This document shows positions 33,501 through 48,500 of a stretch of 64,000 bases of DNA, in pieces. The notes beneath the pieces are model-generated. The model had not been told where the DNA came from. It made no database searches and saw only the letters and a list, made by a program, of their open reading frames with translations. This DNA comes from Tridacna crocea (Eukaryota; Mollusca; Bivalvia; Cardiida; Cardiidae), in the NCBI GenBank assembly GCA_943736015.1, contig OX031073.1, forward strand, positions 27,121,210 through 27,185,209, read 5' to 3'. Position 1 is the first letter of the stretch, and each line of letters starts with the position of its first letter. Made by a program: the position numbers and the translations under genes.

Positions 33501-36500
33501 TTCGAAATTTCAATACAAGTACGCTACTTACTCAGGACACAGTCTCCGGTTCCAATGTCTAAATAACGATCAGATGGACATCTGCATGTTGAAGGAGAAC
33601 CAGAACATTCAACATTGCTTCCTCTACATTGGTCCGTTCCGGTGCAATTCTCCCCAACACATTTCACTGAAAATAGAATTATTTGTATTCCTAAAGTACA
33701 AACTTATCCTCAAATTGTGAAAGAGACATTTTACATAAATGGGTCATGTTTGTACTGTATACTTCAATATTCCCCTGCGTTAAAAAATCATGAATAACAC
33801 GGCTTTCAAACCCTGAGATCTTCTAAAAAATCTGGAAAGGATTATAAGGAGGCTTCAAGTGTTATTGCTCTGATACACTTAACATCTTTCTTTTCTCCAG
33901 TTCCCATAGAAAAGACTTCTCTACTCCTTCATTAGCAGTATTAAGCAGCCTTCCAGAGATTGAGGTAACAATCTAAACAAGACATGACTTTCATTTCTAA
34001 GTGACTTTCTGAATACCTGAAAATGCTGTTTTCATTCGTGTACTGCAATCGATAACGTAGATACGGGTAAATGATAATTCAATTTTCATTCTATCTGTAA
34101 AACTGCGATGAAGAGAAAGGTACAGCAACTTGAAATCCTAACCACACCCGTTTCAATACTTTTTGGGGTACTGAAAACTTTTATTAGTTTATCAGTCAAA
34201 AAGTTCCAATTGATCTTGGTCACTCCTTACAGAAAATGCAGACTTAGAGCATTATTTAGGAATAGCTTAAGCAAAAATCTCTGTCCATGCAAGAAAAAGA
34301 ATACACGTAACAGAGGGTATCTTACATGGCTCGCAGGTTCCGCTGTTTTCATAATAATCCGAGTCACATGCGCAAGTCCCACTGCAAACTGCATTTGGAT
34401 CTGAACAAGCGTCTGGCTGTGGACACGTAGCGTTGAGAGCGACCTCTGTCAATGTAACACAAAAGTCACGATTAATCATTTTCCTTTCTTAAACAAACAC
34501 TTTTTGTTGAATGCAATGCATCTGGCTTCTACGCCTTACAGTGAGAATATTTAAAAACAAGAATGCTTCCACTACTCTAAGTTATTCTATAAACTGATTT
34601 TCACATGGAACCCTTGTTCTGTGAGTTTTCTTTATCTCTTTACGATAACTCGCCAGTGTGAGTGAATTACCCTGACATAAAAACACAAATGACATTATTG
34701 TTCACCTAGTCATTTGAAAACGAGAAAAAGAATATCAAAAACGACACACATACTTGCTGAACAGTTTCCACCCGCGGTTGCCCCATTGCTATCGTAAAAC
34801 CCTTCTTGGCATTCACACACATTCGTGGTAGAGTCACATACAGAGTCGGAAGGCCCACATTGACCAGGCTCGCAACTAGATCCAAGGTCTTTATCTGCAA
34901 AAATTAACATAAATGTATCCAGTTCTATTATTCATAGTTTAAGAATGCAGACCTACTCCAACCTTGTCGCTAATATGACGTTTCTCACGTCTGAAATAAG
35001 AAGAACAGTTGCTTTTATCACAGAAAACAGTTTTGCAGATTATCTTCATCGCCACGTGTAAAACAGCGCTTCTCCAAAGCATCCATACTTTGGTCGATTT
35101 GAGTCATCGATAAGCAATGGGCCGTCAAACAACTTCGCCTATATAAGATTGATTTTTGTTCAACTATCAAACCAAGCATTGCTACTGCTGTGTCTCAGCC
35201 CGTGAAAGAAGAACTGAATCGAAGCACGATGACGGTATCATTCAGGCAACCAAATCCAACGAGATTATTTCGAAATTTCAATACAAGTACGCTACTTACT
35301 CAGGACACAGTCTCCGGTTCCAATGTCTAAATAACGATCAGATGGACATCTGCATGTTGAAGGAGAACCAGAACATTCAACATTGCTTCCTCTACATTGG
35401 TCCGTTCCGGTGCAATTCTCCCCAACACATTTCACTGAAAATAGAATTATTTGTATTCCTAAAGTACGAACTTATCCTCAAATTGTGAAAGAGACATTTT
35501 ACATAAATGGGTCATGTTTGTACTGTATACTTCAATATTCCCCTGCGTTAAAAAATCATGAATAACACGGCTTTCAAACCCTGAGATCTTCTAAAAAATC
35601 TGGAAAGGATTATAAGGAGGCTTCAAGTGTTATTGCTCTGATACATTTAACATCTTTTTTTTCTCCAGTTCCCATAGAAAAGACTTCTCTACTCCTTCAT
35701 TAGCAGTATTAAGCAGCCTTCCAGAGATTGAGGTAACAATCTAAACAAGACATGACTTTCATTTCTAAGTGACTTTCTGAATACCTGAAAATGCTGTTTT
35801 CATTCGTGTACTGCAATCGATAACGTAGATACGGGTAAATGATTATTCAATTTTCATTCTATCTGTAAAACTGCGATGAAGAGAAAGGTACAGCAACTTG
35901 AAATCCTAACCACACCCGTTTCAATACTTTTTGGGGTACTGAAAACTTTTATTAGTTTATCAGTCAAAAAGTTCCAATTGATCTTGGTCACTCCTTACAG
36001 AAAATGCAGACTTAGAGCATTATTTAGGAATAGCTTAAGCAAAAATCTCTGTCCATGCAAGAAAAAGAATACACGTAACAGAGGGTATCTTACATGGCTC
36101 GCAGGTTCCGCTGTTTTCATAATAATCCGAGTCACATGCGCAAGTCCCACTGCAAACTGCATTTGGATCTGAACAAGCGTCTGGCTGTGGACACGTAGCG
36201 TTGAGAGCGACCTCTGTCAATGTAACACAAAAGTCACGATTAATCATTTTCCTTTCTTAAACAAACACTTTTTGTTGAATGCAATGCATCTGGCTTCTAC
36301 GCCTTACAGTGAGAATATTTAAAAACAAGAATGCTTCCACTACTCTAAGTTATTCTATAAACTGATTTTCACATGGGACCCTTGTTCTGTGAGTTTTCTT
36401 TATCTCTTTACGATAACTCGCCAGTGTGAGTGAATTACCCTGACATAAAAACACAAATGACATTATTGTTCACCTAGTCATTTGAAAACGAGAAAAAGAA

Positions 36501-39500
36501 TATCAAAAACGACACACATACTTGCTGAACAGTTTCCACCCGCGGTTGCCCCATTGCTATCGTAAAACCCTTCTTGGCATTCACACACATTCGTGGTAGA
36601 GTCACATACAGAGTCGGAAGGCCCACATTGACCAGGCTCGCAACTAGATCCAAGGTCTTTATCTGCAAAAATTAACATAAATGTATCCAGTTCTATTATT
36701 CATAGTTTAAGAATGCAGACCTACTCCAACCTTGTCGCTAATATGACGTTTCTCACGTCTGAAATAAGAAGAACAGTTGCTTTTATCACAGAAAACAGTT
36801 TTGCAGATTATCTTCATCGCCACGTGTAAAACAGCGCTTCTCCAAAGCATCCATACTTTGGTCGATTTGAGTCATCGATAAGCAATGGGCCGTCAAACAA
36901 CTTCGCCTATATAAGATTGATTTTTGTTCAACTATCAAACCAAGCATTGCTACTGCTGTGTCTCAGCCCGTGAAAGAAGAACTGAATCGAAGCACGATGA
37001 CGGTATCATTCAGGCAACCAAATCCAACGAGATTATTTCGAAATTTCAATACAAGTACGCTACTTACTCAGGACACAGTCTCCGGTTCCAATGTCTAAAT
37101 AACGATCAGATGGACATCTGCATGTTGAAGGAGAACCAGAACATTCAACATTACTTCCTCTACATTGGTCCGTTCCGGTGCAATTCTCCCCAACACATTT
37201 CACTGAAAATAGAATTATTTGTATTCTTAAAGTACGAACTTATCCTCAAATTGTGAAAGAGACATTTTACATAAATGGGTCATGTTTGTACTGTATACTT
37301 CAATATTCCCCTGCGTTAAAAAAATCATGAATAACACGGCTTTCAAACCCTGAGATCTTCTAAAAAATCTGGAAAGGATTATAAGGAGGCTTCAAGTGTT
37401 ATTGCTCTGATACATTTAACATCTTTCTTTTCTCCAGTTCCCATAGAAAAGACTTCTCTACTCCTTCATTAGCAGTATTAAGCAGCCTTCCAGAGATTGA
37501 GGTAACAATCTAAACAAGACATGACTTTCATTTCTAAGTGACTTTCTGAATACCTGAAAATGCTGTTTTCATTCGTGTACTGCAATCGATAACGTAGATA
37601 CGGGTAAATGATAATTCAATTTTCATTCTATCTGTAAAACTGCGATGAAGAGAAAGGTACAGCAACTTGAAATCCTAACCACACCCGTTTCAATACTTTT
37701 TGGGGTACTGAAAACTTTTATTAGTTTATCAGTCAAAAAGTTCCAATTGATCTTGGTCACTCCTTACAGAAAATGCAGACTTAGAGCATTATTTAGGAAT
37801 AGCTTAAGCAAAAATCTCTGTCCATGCAAGAAAAAGAATACACGTAACAGAGGGTATCTTACATGGCTCGCAGGTTCCGCTGTTTTCATAATAATCCGAG
37901 TCACATGCGCAAGTCCCACTGCAAACTGCATTTGGATCTGAACAAGCGTCTGGCTGTGGACACGTAGCGTTGAGAGCGACCTCTGTCAATGTAACACAAA
38001 AGTCACGATTAAACATTTTCCTTTCTTAAACAAACACTTTTTGTTGAATGCAATGCATCTGGCTTCTACGCCTTACAGTGAGAATATTTAAAAACAAGAA
38101 TGCTTCCACTACTCTAAGTTATTCTATAAACTGATTTTCACATGGAACCCTTGTTCTGTGAGTTTTCTTTATCTCTTTACGATAACTCGCCAGTGTGAGT
38201 GAATTACCCTGACATAAAAACACAAATGACATTATTGTTCACCTAGTCATTTGAAAACGAGAAAAAGAATATCAAAAACGATACACATACTTGCTGAACA
38301 GTTTCCACCCGCGGTTGCCCCATTGCTATCGTAAAACCCTTCTTGGCATTCACACACATTCGTGGTAGAGTCACATACAGAGTCGGAAGGCCCACATTGA
38401 CCAGGCTCGCAACTAGATCCAAGGTCTTTATCTGCAAAAATTAACATAAATGTATCCAGTTCTATTATTCATAGTTTAAGAATGCAGACCTACTCCAACC
38501 TTGTCGCTAATATGACGTTTCTCACGTCTGAAATAAGAAGACCAGTTGCTTTTATCACAGAAAACAGTTTTGCAGATTATCTTCATCGCCACGTGTAAAA
38601 CAGCGCTTCTCCAAAGCATCCATACTTTGGTCGATTTGAGTCATCGATAAGCAATGGGCCGTCAAACAACTTCGCCTATATAAGATTGATTTTTGTTCAA
38701 CTGTCAAACCAAGCATTGCTACTGCTGTGTCTCAGCCCGTGAAAGAAGAACTGAATCGAAGCACGATGACGGTATCATTCAGGCAACCAAATCCAACGAG
38801 ATTATTTCGAAATTTCAATACAAGTACGCTACTTACTCAGGACACAGTCTCCGGTTCCAATGTCTAAATAACGATCAGATGGACATCTGCATGTTGAAGG
38901 AGAACCAGAACATTCAACATTGCTTCCTCTACATTGGTCCGTTCCGGTGCAATTCTCCCCAACACATTTCACTGAAAATAGAATTATTTGTATTCCTAAA
39001 GTACAAACTTATCCTCAAATTGTGAAAGAGACATTTTACATAAATGGGTCATGTTTGTACTGTATACTTCAATATTCCCCTGCGTTAAAAAATCATGAAT
39101 AACACGGCTTTCAAACCCTGAGATCTTCTAAAAAATCTGGAAAGGATTATAAGGAGGCTTCAAGTGTTATTGCTCTGATACACTTAACATCTTTCTTTTC
39201 TCCAGTTCCCATAGAAAAGACTTCTCTACTCCTTCATTAGCAGTATTAAGCAGCCTTCCAGAGATTGAGGTAACAATCTAAACAAGACATGACTTTCATT
39301 TCTAAGTGACTTTCTGAATACCTGAAAATGCTGTTTTCATTCGTGTACTGCAATCGATAACGTAGATACGGGTAAATGATTATTCAATTTTCATTCTATC
39401 TGTAAAACTGCGATGAAGAGAAAGGTACAGCAACTTGAAATCCTAACCACACCCGTTTCAATACTTTTTGGGGTACTGAAAACTTTTATTAGTTTATTAG

Positions 39501-42500
39501 TCAAAAAGTTCCAATTGATCTTGGTCACTCCTTACAGAAAATGCAGACTTAGAGCATTATTTAGGAATAGCTTAAGCAAAAATCTCTGTCCATGCAAGAA
39601 AAAGAATACACGTAACAGAGGGTATCTTACATGGCTCGCAGGTTCCGCTGTTTTCATAATAATCCGAGTCACATGCGCAAGTCCCACTGCAAACTGCATT
39701 TGGATCTGAACAAGCGTCTGGCTGTGGACACGTAGCGTTGAGAGCGACCTCTGTCAATGTAACACAAAAGTCACGATTAATCATTTTCCTTTCTTAAACA
39801 AACACTTTTTGTTGAATGCAATGCATCTGGCTTCTACGCCTTACAGTGAGAATATTTAAAAACAAGAATGCTTCCACTACTCTAAGTTATTCTATAAACT
39901 GATTTTCACATGGAACCCTTGTTCTGTGAGTTTTCTTTATCTCTTTACGATAACTCGCCAGTGTGAGTGAATTACCCTGACATAAAAACACAAATGACAT
40001 TATTGTTCACCTAGTCATTTGAAAACGAGAAAAAGAATATCAAAAACGACACACATACTTGCTGAACAGTTTCCACCCGCGGTTGCCCCATTGCTATCGT
40101 AAAACCCTTCTTGGCATTCACACACATTCGTGGTAGAGTCACATACAGAGTCGGAAGGCCCACATTGACCAGGCTCGCAACTAGATCCAAGGTCTTTATC
40201 TGCAAAAATTAACATAAATGTATCCAGTTCTATTATTCATAGTTTAAGAATGCAGACCTACTCCAACCTTGTCGCTAATATGACGTTTCTCACGTCTGAA
40301 ATAAGAAGAACAGTTGCTTTTATCACAGAAAACAGTTTTGCAGATTATCTTCATCGCCACGTGTAAAACAGCGCTTCTCCAAAGCATCCATACTTTGGTC
40401 GATTTGAGTCATCGATAAGCAATGGGCCGTCAAACAACTTCGCCTATATAAGATTGATTTTTGTTCAACTGTCAAACCAAGCATTGCTACTGCTGTGTCT
40501 CAGCCCGTGAAAGAAGAACTGAATCGAAGCACGATGACGGTATCATTCAGGCAACCAAATCCAACGAGATTATTTCGAAATTTCAATACAAGTACGCTAC
40601 TTACTCAGGACACAGTCTCCGGTTCCAATGTCTAAATAACGATCAGATGGACATCTGCATGTTGAAGGAGAACCAGAACATTCAACATTGCTTCCTCTAC
40701 ATTGGTCCGTTCCGGTGCAATTCTCCCCAACACATTTCACTGAAAATAGAATTATTTGTATTCTTAAAGTACGAACTTATCCTCAAATTGTGAAAGAGAC
40801 ATTTTACATAAATGGGTCATGTTTGTACTGTATACTTCAATATTCCCCTGCGTTAAAAAAATCATGAATAACACGGCTTTCAAACCCTGAGATCTTCTAA
40901 AAAATCTGGAAAGGATTATAAGGAGGCTTCAAGTGTTATTGCTCTGATACATTTAACATCTTTCTTTTCTCCAGTTCCCATAGAAAAGACTTCTCTACTC
41001 CTTCATTAGCAGTATTAAGCAGCCTTCCAGAGATTGAGGTAACAATCTAAACAAGACATGACTTTCATTTCTAAGTGACTTTCTGAATACCTGAAAATGC
41101 TGTTTTCATTCGTGTACTGCAATCGATAACGTAGATACGGGTAAATGATAATTCAATTTTCATTCTATCTGTAAAACTGCGATGAAGAGAAAGGTACAGC
41201 AACTTGAAATCCTAACCACACCCGTTTCAATACTTTTTGGGGTACTGAAAACTTTTATTAGTTTATCAGTCAAAAAGTTCCAATTGATCTTGGTCACTCC
41301 TTACAGAAAATGCAGACTTAGAGCATTATTTAGGAATAGCTTAAGCAAAAATCTCTGTCCATGCAAGAAAAAGAATACACGTAACAGAGGGTATCTTACA
41401 TGGCTCGCAGGTTCCGCTGTTTTCATAATAATCCGAGTCACATGCGCAAGTCCCACTGCAAACTGCATTTGGATCTGAACAAGCGTCTGGCTGTGGACAC
41501 GTAGCGTTGAGAGCGACCTCTGTCAATGTAACACAAAAGTCACGATTAAACATTTTCCTTTCTTAAACAAACACTTTTTGTTGAATGCAATGCATCTGGC
41601 TTCTACGCCTTACAGTGAGAATATTTAAAAACAAGAATGCTTCCACTACTCTAAGTTATTCTATAAACTGATTTTCACATGGAACCCTTGTTCTGTGAGT
41701 TTTCTTTATCTCTTTACGATAACTCGCCAGTGTGAGTGAATTACCCTGACATAAAAACACAAATGACATTATTGTTCACCTAGTCATTTGAAAACGAGAA
41801 AAAGAATATCAAAAACGATACACATACTTGCTGAACAGTTTCCACCCGCGGTTGCCCCATTGCTATCGTAAAACCCTTCTTGGCATTCACACACATTCGT
41901 GGTAGAGTCACATACAGAGTCGGAAGGCCCACATTGACCAGGCTCGCAACTAGATCCAAGGTCTTTATCTGCAAAAATTAACATAAATGTATCCAGTTCT
42001 ATTATTCATAGTTTAAGAATGCAGACCTACTCCAACCTTGTCGCTAATATGACGTTTCTCACGTCTGAAATAAGAAGACCAGTTGCTTTTATCACAGAAA
42101 ACAGTTTTGCAGATTATCTTCATCGCCACGTGTAAAACAGCGCTTCTCCAAAGCATCCATACTTTGGTCGATTTGAGTCATCGATAAGCAATGGGCCGTC
42201 AAACAACTTCGCCTATATAAGATTGATTTTTGTTCAACTGTCAAACCAAGCATTGCTACTGCTGTGTCTCAGCCCGTGAAAGAAGAACTGAATCGAAGCA
42301 CGATGACGGTATCATTCAGGCAACCAAATCCAACGAGATTATTTCGAAATTTCAATACAAGTACGCTACTTACTCAGGACACAGTCTCCGGTTCCAATGT
42401 CTAAATAACGATCAGATGGACATCTGCATGTTGAAGGAGAACCAGAACATTCAACATTGCTTCCTCTACATTGGTCCGTTCCGGTGCAATTCTCCCCAAC

Positions 42501-45500
42501 ACATTTCACTGAAAATAGAATTATTTGTATTCCTAAAGTACAAACTTATCCTCAAATTGTGAAAGAGACATTTTACATAAATGGGTCATGTTTGTACTGT
42601 ATACTTCAATATTCCCCTGCGTTAAAAAATCATGAATAACACGGCTTTCAAACCCTGAGATCTTCTAAAAAATCTGGAAAGGATTATAAGGAGGCTTCAA
42701 GTGTTATTGCTCTGATACACTTAACATCTTTCTTTTCTCCAGTTCCCATAGAAAAGACTTCTCTACTCCTTCATTAGCAGTATTAAGCAGCCTTCCAGAG
42801 ATTGAGGTAACAATCTAAACAAGACATGACTTTCATTTCTAAGTGACTTTCTGAATACCTGAAAATGCTGTTTTCATTCGTGTACTGCAATCGATAACGT
42901 AGATACGGGTAAATGATTATTCAATTTTCATTCTATCTGTAAAACTGCGATGAAGAGAAAGGTACAGCAACTTGAAATCCTAACCACACCCGTTTCAATA
43001 CTTTTTGGGGTACTGAAAACTTTTATTAGTTTATTAGTCAAAAAGTTCCAATTGATCTTGGTCACTCCTTACAGAAAATGCAGACTTAGAGCATTATTTA
43101 GGAATAGCTTAAGCAAAAATCTCTGTCCATGCAAGAAAAAGAATACACGTAACAGAGGGTATCTTACATGGCTCGCAGGTTCCGCTGTTTTCATAATAAT
43201 CCGAGTCACATGCGCAAGTCCCACTGCAAACTGCATTTGGATCTGAACAAGCGTCTGGCTGTGGACACGTAGCGTTGAGAGCGACCTCTGTCAATGTAAC
43301 ACAAAAGTCACGATTAATCATTTTCCTTTCTTAAACAAACACTTTTTGTTGAATGCAATGCATCTGGCTTCTACGCCTTACAGTGAGAATATTTAAAAAC
43401 AAGAATGCTTCCACTACTCTAAGTTATTCTATAAACTGATTTTCACATGGAACCCTTGTTCTGTGAGTTTTCTTTATCTCTTTACGATAACTCGCCAGTG
43501 TGAGTGAATTACCCTGACATAAAAACACAAATGACATTATTGTTCACCTAGTCATTTGAAAACGAGAAAAAGAATATCAAAAACGACACACATACTTGCT
43601 GAACAGTTTCCACCCGCGGTTGCCCCATTGCTATCGTAAAACCCTTCTTGGCATTCACACACATTCGTGGTAGAGTCACATACAGAGTCGGAAGGCCCAC
43701 ATTGACCAGGCTCGCAACTAGATCCAAGGTCTTTATCTGCAAAAATTAACATAAATGTATCCAGTTCTATTATTCATAGTTTAAGAATGCAGACCTACTC
43801 CAACCTTGTCGCTAATATGACGTTTCTCACGTCTGAAATAAGAAGAACAGTTGCTTTTATCACAGAAAACAGTTTTGCAGATTATCTTCATCGCCACGTG
43901 TAAAACAGCGCTTCTCCAAAGCATCCATACTTTGGTCGATTTGAGTCATCGATAAGCAATGGGCCGTCAAACAACTTCGCCTATATAAGATTGATTTTTG
44001 TTCAACTATCAAACCAAGCATTGCTACTGCTGTGTCTCAGCCCGTGAAAGAAGAACTGAATCGAAGCACGATGACGGTATCATTCAGGCAACCAAATCCA
44101 ACGAGATTATTTCGAAATTTCAATACAAGTACGCTACTTACTCAGGACACAGTCTCCGGTTCCAATGTCTAAATAACGATCAGATGGACATCTGCATGTT
44201 GAAGGAGAACCAGAACATTCAACATTGCTTCCTCTACATTGGTCCGTTCCGGTGCAATTCTCCCCAACACATTTCACTGAAAATAGAATTATTTGTATTC
44301 CTAAAGTACAAACTTATCCTCAAATTGTGAAAGAGACATTTTACATAAATGGGTCATGTTTGTACTGTATACTTCAATATTCCCCTGCGTTAAAAAATCA
44401 TGAATAACACGGCTTTCAAACCCTGAGATCTTCTAAAAAATCTGGAAAGGATTATAAGGAGGCTTCAAGTGTTATTGCTCTGATACACTTAACATCTTTC
44501 TTTTCTCCAGTTCCCATAGAAAAGACTTCTCTACTCCTTCATTAGCAGTATTAAGCAGCCTTCCAGAGATTGAGGTAACAATCTAAACAAGACATGACTT
44601 TCATTTCTAAGTGACTTTCTGAATACCTGAAAATGCTGTTTTCATTCGTGTACTGCAATCGATAACGTAGATACGGGTAAATGATAATTCAATTTTCATT
44701 CTATCTGTAAAACTGCGATGAAGAGAAAGGTACAGCAACTTGAAATCCTAACCACACCCGTTTCAATACTTTTTGGGGTACTGAAAACTTTTATTAGTTT
44801 ATCAGTCAAAAAGTTCCAATTGATCTTGGTCACTCCTTACAGAAAATGCAGACTTAGAGCATTATTTAGGAATAGCTTAAGCAAAAATCTCTGTCCATGC
44901 AAGAAAAAGAATACACGTAACAGAGGGTATCTTACATGGCTCGCAGGTTCCGCTGTTTTCATAATAATCCGAGTCACATGCGCAAGTCCCACTGCAAACT
45001 GCATTTGGATCTGAACAAGCGTCTGGCTGTGGACACGTAGCGTTGAGAGCGACCTCTGTCAATGTAACACAAAAGTCACGATTAATCATTTTCCTTTCTT
45101 AAACAAACACTTTTTGTTGAATGCAATGCATCTGGCTTCTACGCCTTACAGTGAGAATATTTAAAAACAAGAATGCTTCCACTACTCTAAGTTATTCTAT
45201 AAACTGATTTTCACATGGAACCCTTGTTCTGTGAGTTTTCTTTATCTCTTTACGATAACTCGCCAGTGTGAGTGAATTACCCTGACATAAAAACACAAAT
45301 GACATTATTGTTCACCTAGTCATTTGAAAACGAGAAAAAGAATATCAAAAACGACACACATACTTGCTGAACAGTTTCCACCCGCGGTTGCCCCATTGCT
45401 ATCGTAAAACCCTTCTTGGCATTCACACACATTCGTGGTAGAGTCACATACAGAGTCGGAAGGCCCACATTGACCAGGCTCGCAACTAGATCCAAGGTCT

Positions 45501-48500
45501 TTATCTGCAAAAATTAACATAAATGTATCCAGTTCTATTATTCATAGTTTAAGAATGCAGACCTACTCCAACCTTGTCGCTAATATGACGTTTCTCACGT
45601 CTGAAATAAGAAGAACAGTTGCTTTTATCACAGAAAACAGTTTTGCAGATTATCTTCATCGCCACGTGTAAAACAGCGCTTCTCCAAAGCATCCATACTT
45701 TGGTCGATTTGAGTCATCGATAAGCAATGGGCCGTCAAACAACTTCGCCTATATAAGATTGATTTTTGTTCAACTATCAAACCAAGCATTGCTACTGCTG
45801 TGTCTCAGCCCGTGAAAGAAGAACTGAATCGAAGCACGATGACGGTATCATTCAGGCAACCAAATCCAACGAGATTATTTCGAAATTTCAATACAAGTAC
45901 GCTACTTACTCAGGACACAGTCTCCGGTTCCAATGTCTAAATAACGATCAGATGGACATCTGCATGTTGAAGGAGAACCAGAACATTCAACATTGCTTCC
46001 TCTACATTGGTCCGTTCCGGTGCAATTCTCCCCAACACATTTCACTGAAAATAGAATTATTTGTATTCCTAAAGTACAAACTTATCCTCAAATTGTGAAA
46101 GAGACATTTTACATAAATGGGTCATGTTTGTACTGTATACTTCAATATTCCCCTGCGTTAAAAAATCATGAATAACACGGCTTTCAAACCCTGAGATCTT
46201 CTAAAAAATCTGGAAAGGATTATAAGGAGGCTTCAAGTGTTATTGCTCTGATACACTTAACATCTTTCTTTTCTCCAGTTCCCATAGAAAAGACTTCTCT
46301 ACTCCTTCATTAGCAGTATTAAGCAGCCTTCCAGAGATTGAGGTAACAATCTAAACAAGACATGACTTTCATTTCTAAGTGACTTTCTGAATACCTGAAA
46401 ATGCTGTTTTCATTCGTGTACTGCAATCGATAACGTAGATACGGGTAAATGATAATTCAATTTTCATTCTATCTGTAAAACTGCGATGAAGAGAAAGGTA
46501 CAGCAACTTGAAATCCTAACCACACCCGTTTCAATACTTTTTGGGGTACTGAAGACTTTTATTAGTTTATTAGTCAAAAAGTTCCAATTGATCTTGGTCA
46601 CTCCTTACAGAAAATGCAGACTTAGAGCATTATTTAGGAATAGCTTAAGCAAAAATCTCTGTCCATGCAAGAAAAAGAATACACGTAACAGAGGGTATCT
46701 TACATGGCTCGCAGGTTCCGCTGTTTTCATAATAATCCGAGTCACATGCGCAAGTCCCACTGCAAACTGCATTTGGATCTGAACAAGCGTCTGGCTGTGG
46801 ACACGTAGCGTTGAGAGCGACCTCTGTCAATGTAACACAAAAGTCACGATTAATCATTTTCCTTTCTTAAACAAACACTTTTTGTTGAATGCAATGCATC
46901 TGGCTTCTACGCCTTACAGTGAGAATATTTAAAAACAAGAATGCTTCCACTACTCTAAGTTATTCTATAAACTGATTTTCACATGGAACCCTTGTTCTGT
47001 GAGTTTTCTTTATCTCTTTACGATAACTCGCCAGTGTGAGTGAATTACCCTGACATAAAAACACAAATGACATTATTGTTCACCTAGTCATTTGAAAACG
47101 AGAAAAAGAATATCAAAAACGATACACATACTTGCTGAACAGTTTCCACCCGCGGTTGCCCCATTGCTATCGTAAAACCCTTCTTGGCATTCACACACAT
47201 TCGTGGTAGAGTCACATACAGAGTCGGAAGGCCCACATTGACCAGGCTCGCAACTAGATCCAAGGTCTTTATCTGCAAAAATTAACATAAATGTATCCAG
47301 TTCTATTATTCATAGTTTAAGAATGCAGACCTACTCCAACCTTGTCGCTAATATGACGTTTCTCACGTCTGAAATAAGAAGAACAGTTGCTTTTATCACA
47401 GAAAACAGTTTTGCAGATTATCTTCATCGCCACGTGTAAAACAGCGCTTCTCCAAAGCATCCATACTTTGGTCGATTTGAGTCATCGATAAGCAATGGGC
47501 CGTCAAACAACTTCGCCTATATAAGATTGATTTTTGTTCAACTATCAAACCAAGCATTGCTACTGCTGTGTCTCAGCCCGTGAAAGAAGAACTGAATCGA
47601 AGCACGATGACGGTATCATTCAGGCAACCAAATCCAACGAGATTATTTCGAAATTTCAATACAAGTACGCTACTTACTCAGGACACAGTCTCCGGTTCCA
47701 ATGTCTAAATAACGATCAGATGGACATCTGCATGTTGAAGGAGAACCAGAACATTCAACATTGCTTCCTCTACATTGGTCCGTTCCGGTGCAATTCTCCC
47801 CAACACATTTCACTGAAAATAGAATTATTTGTATTCCTAAAGTACAAACTTATCCTCAAATTGTGAAAGAGACATTTTACATAAATGGGTCATGTTTGTA
47901 CTGTATACTTCAATATTCCCCTGCGTTAAAAAATCATGAATAACACGGCTTTCAAACCCTGAGATCTTCTAAAAAATCTGGAAAGGATTATAAGGAGGCT
48001 TCAAGTGTTATTGCTCTGATACACTTAACATCTTTCTTTTCTCCAGTTCCCATAGAAAAGACTTCTCTACTCCTTCATTAGCAGTATTAAGCAGCCTTCC
48101 AGAGATTGAGGTAACAATCTAAACAAGACATGACTTTCATTTCTAAGTGACTTTCTGAATACCTGAAAATGCTGTTTTCATTCGTGTACTGCAATCGATA
48201 ACGTAGATACGGGTAAATGATAATTCAATTTTCATTCTATCTGTAAAACTGCGATGAAGAGAAAGGTACAGCAACTTGAAATCCTAACCACACCCGTTTC
48301 AATACTTTTTGGGGTACTGAAAACTTTTATTAGTTTATCAGTCAAAAAGTTCCAATTGATCTTGGTCACTCCTTACAGAAAATGCAGACTTAGAGCATTA
48401 TTTAGGAATAGCTTAAGCAAAAATCTCTGTCCATGCAAGAAAAAGAATACACGTAACAGAGGGTATCTTACATGGCTCGCAGGTTCCGCTGTTTTCATAA

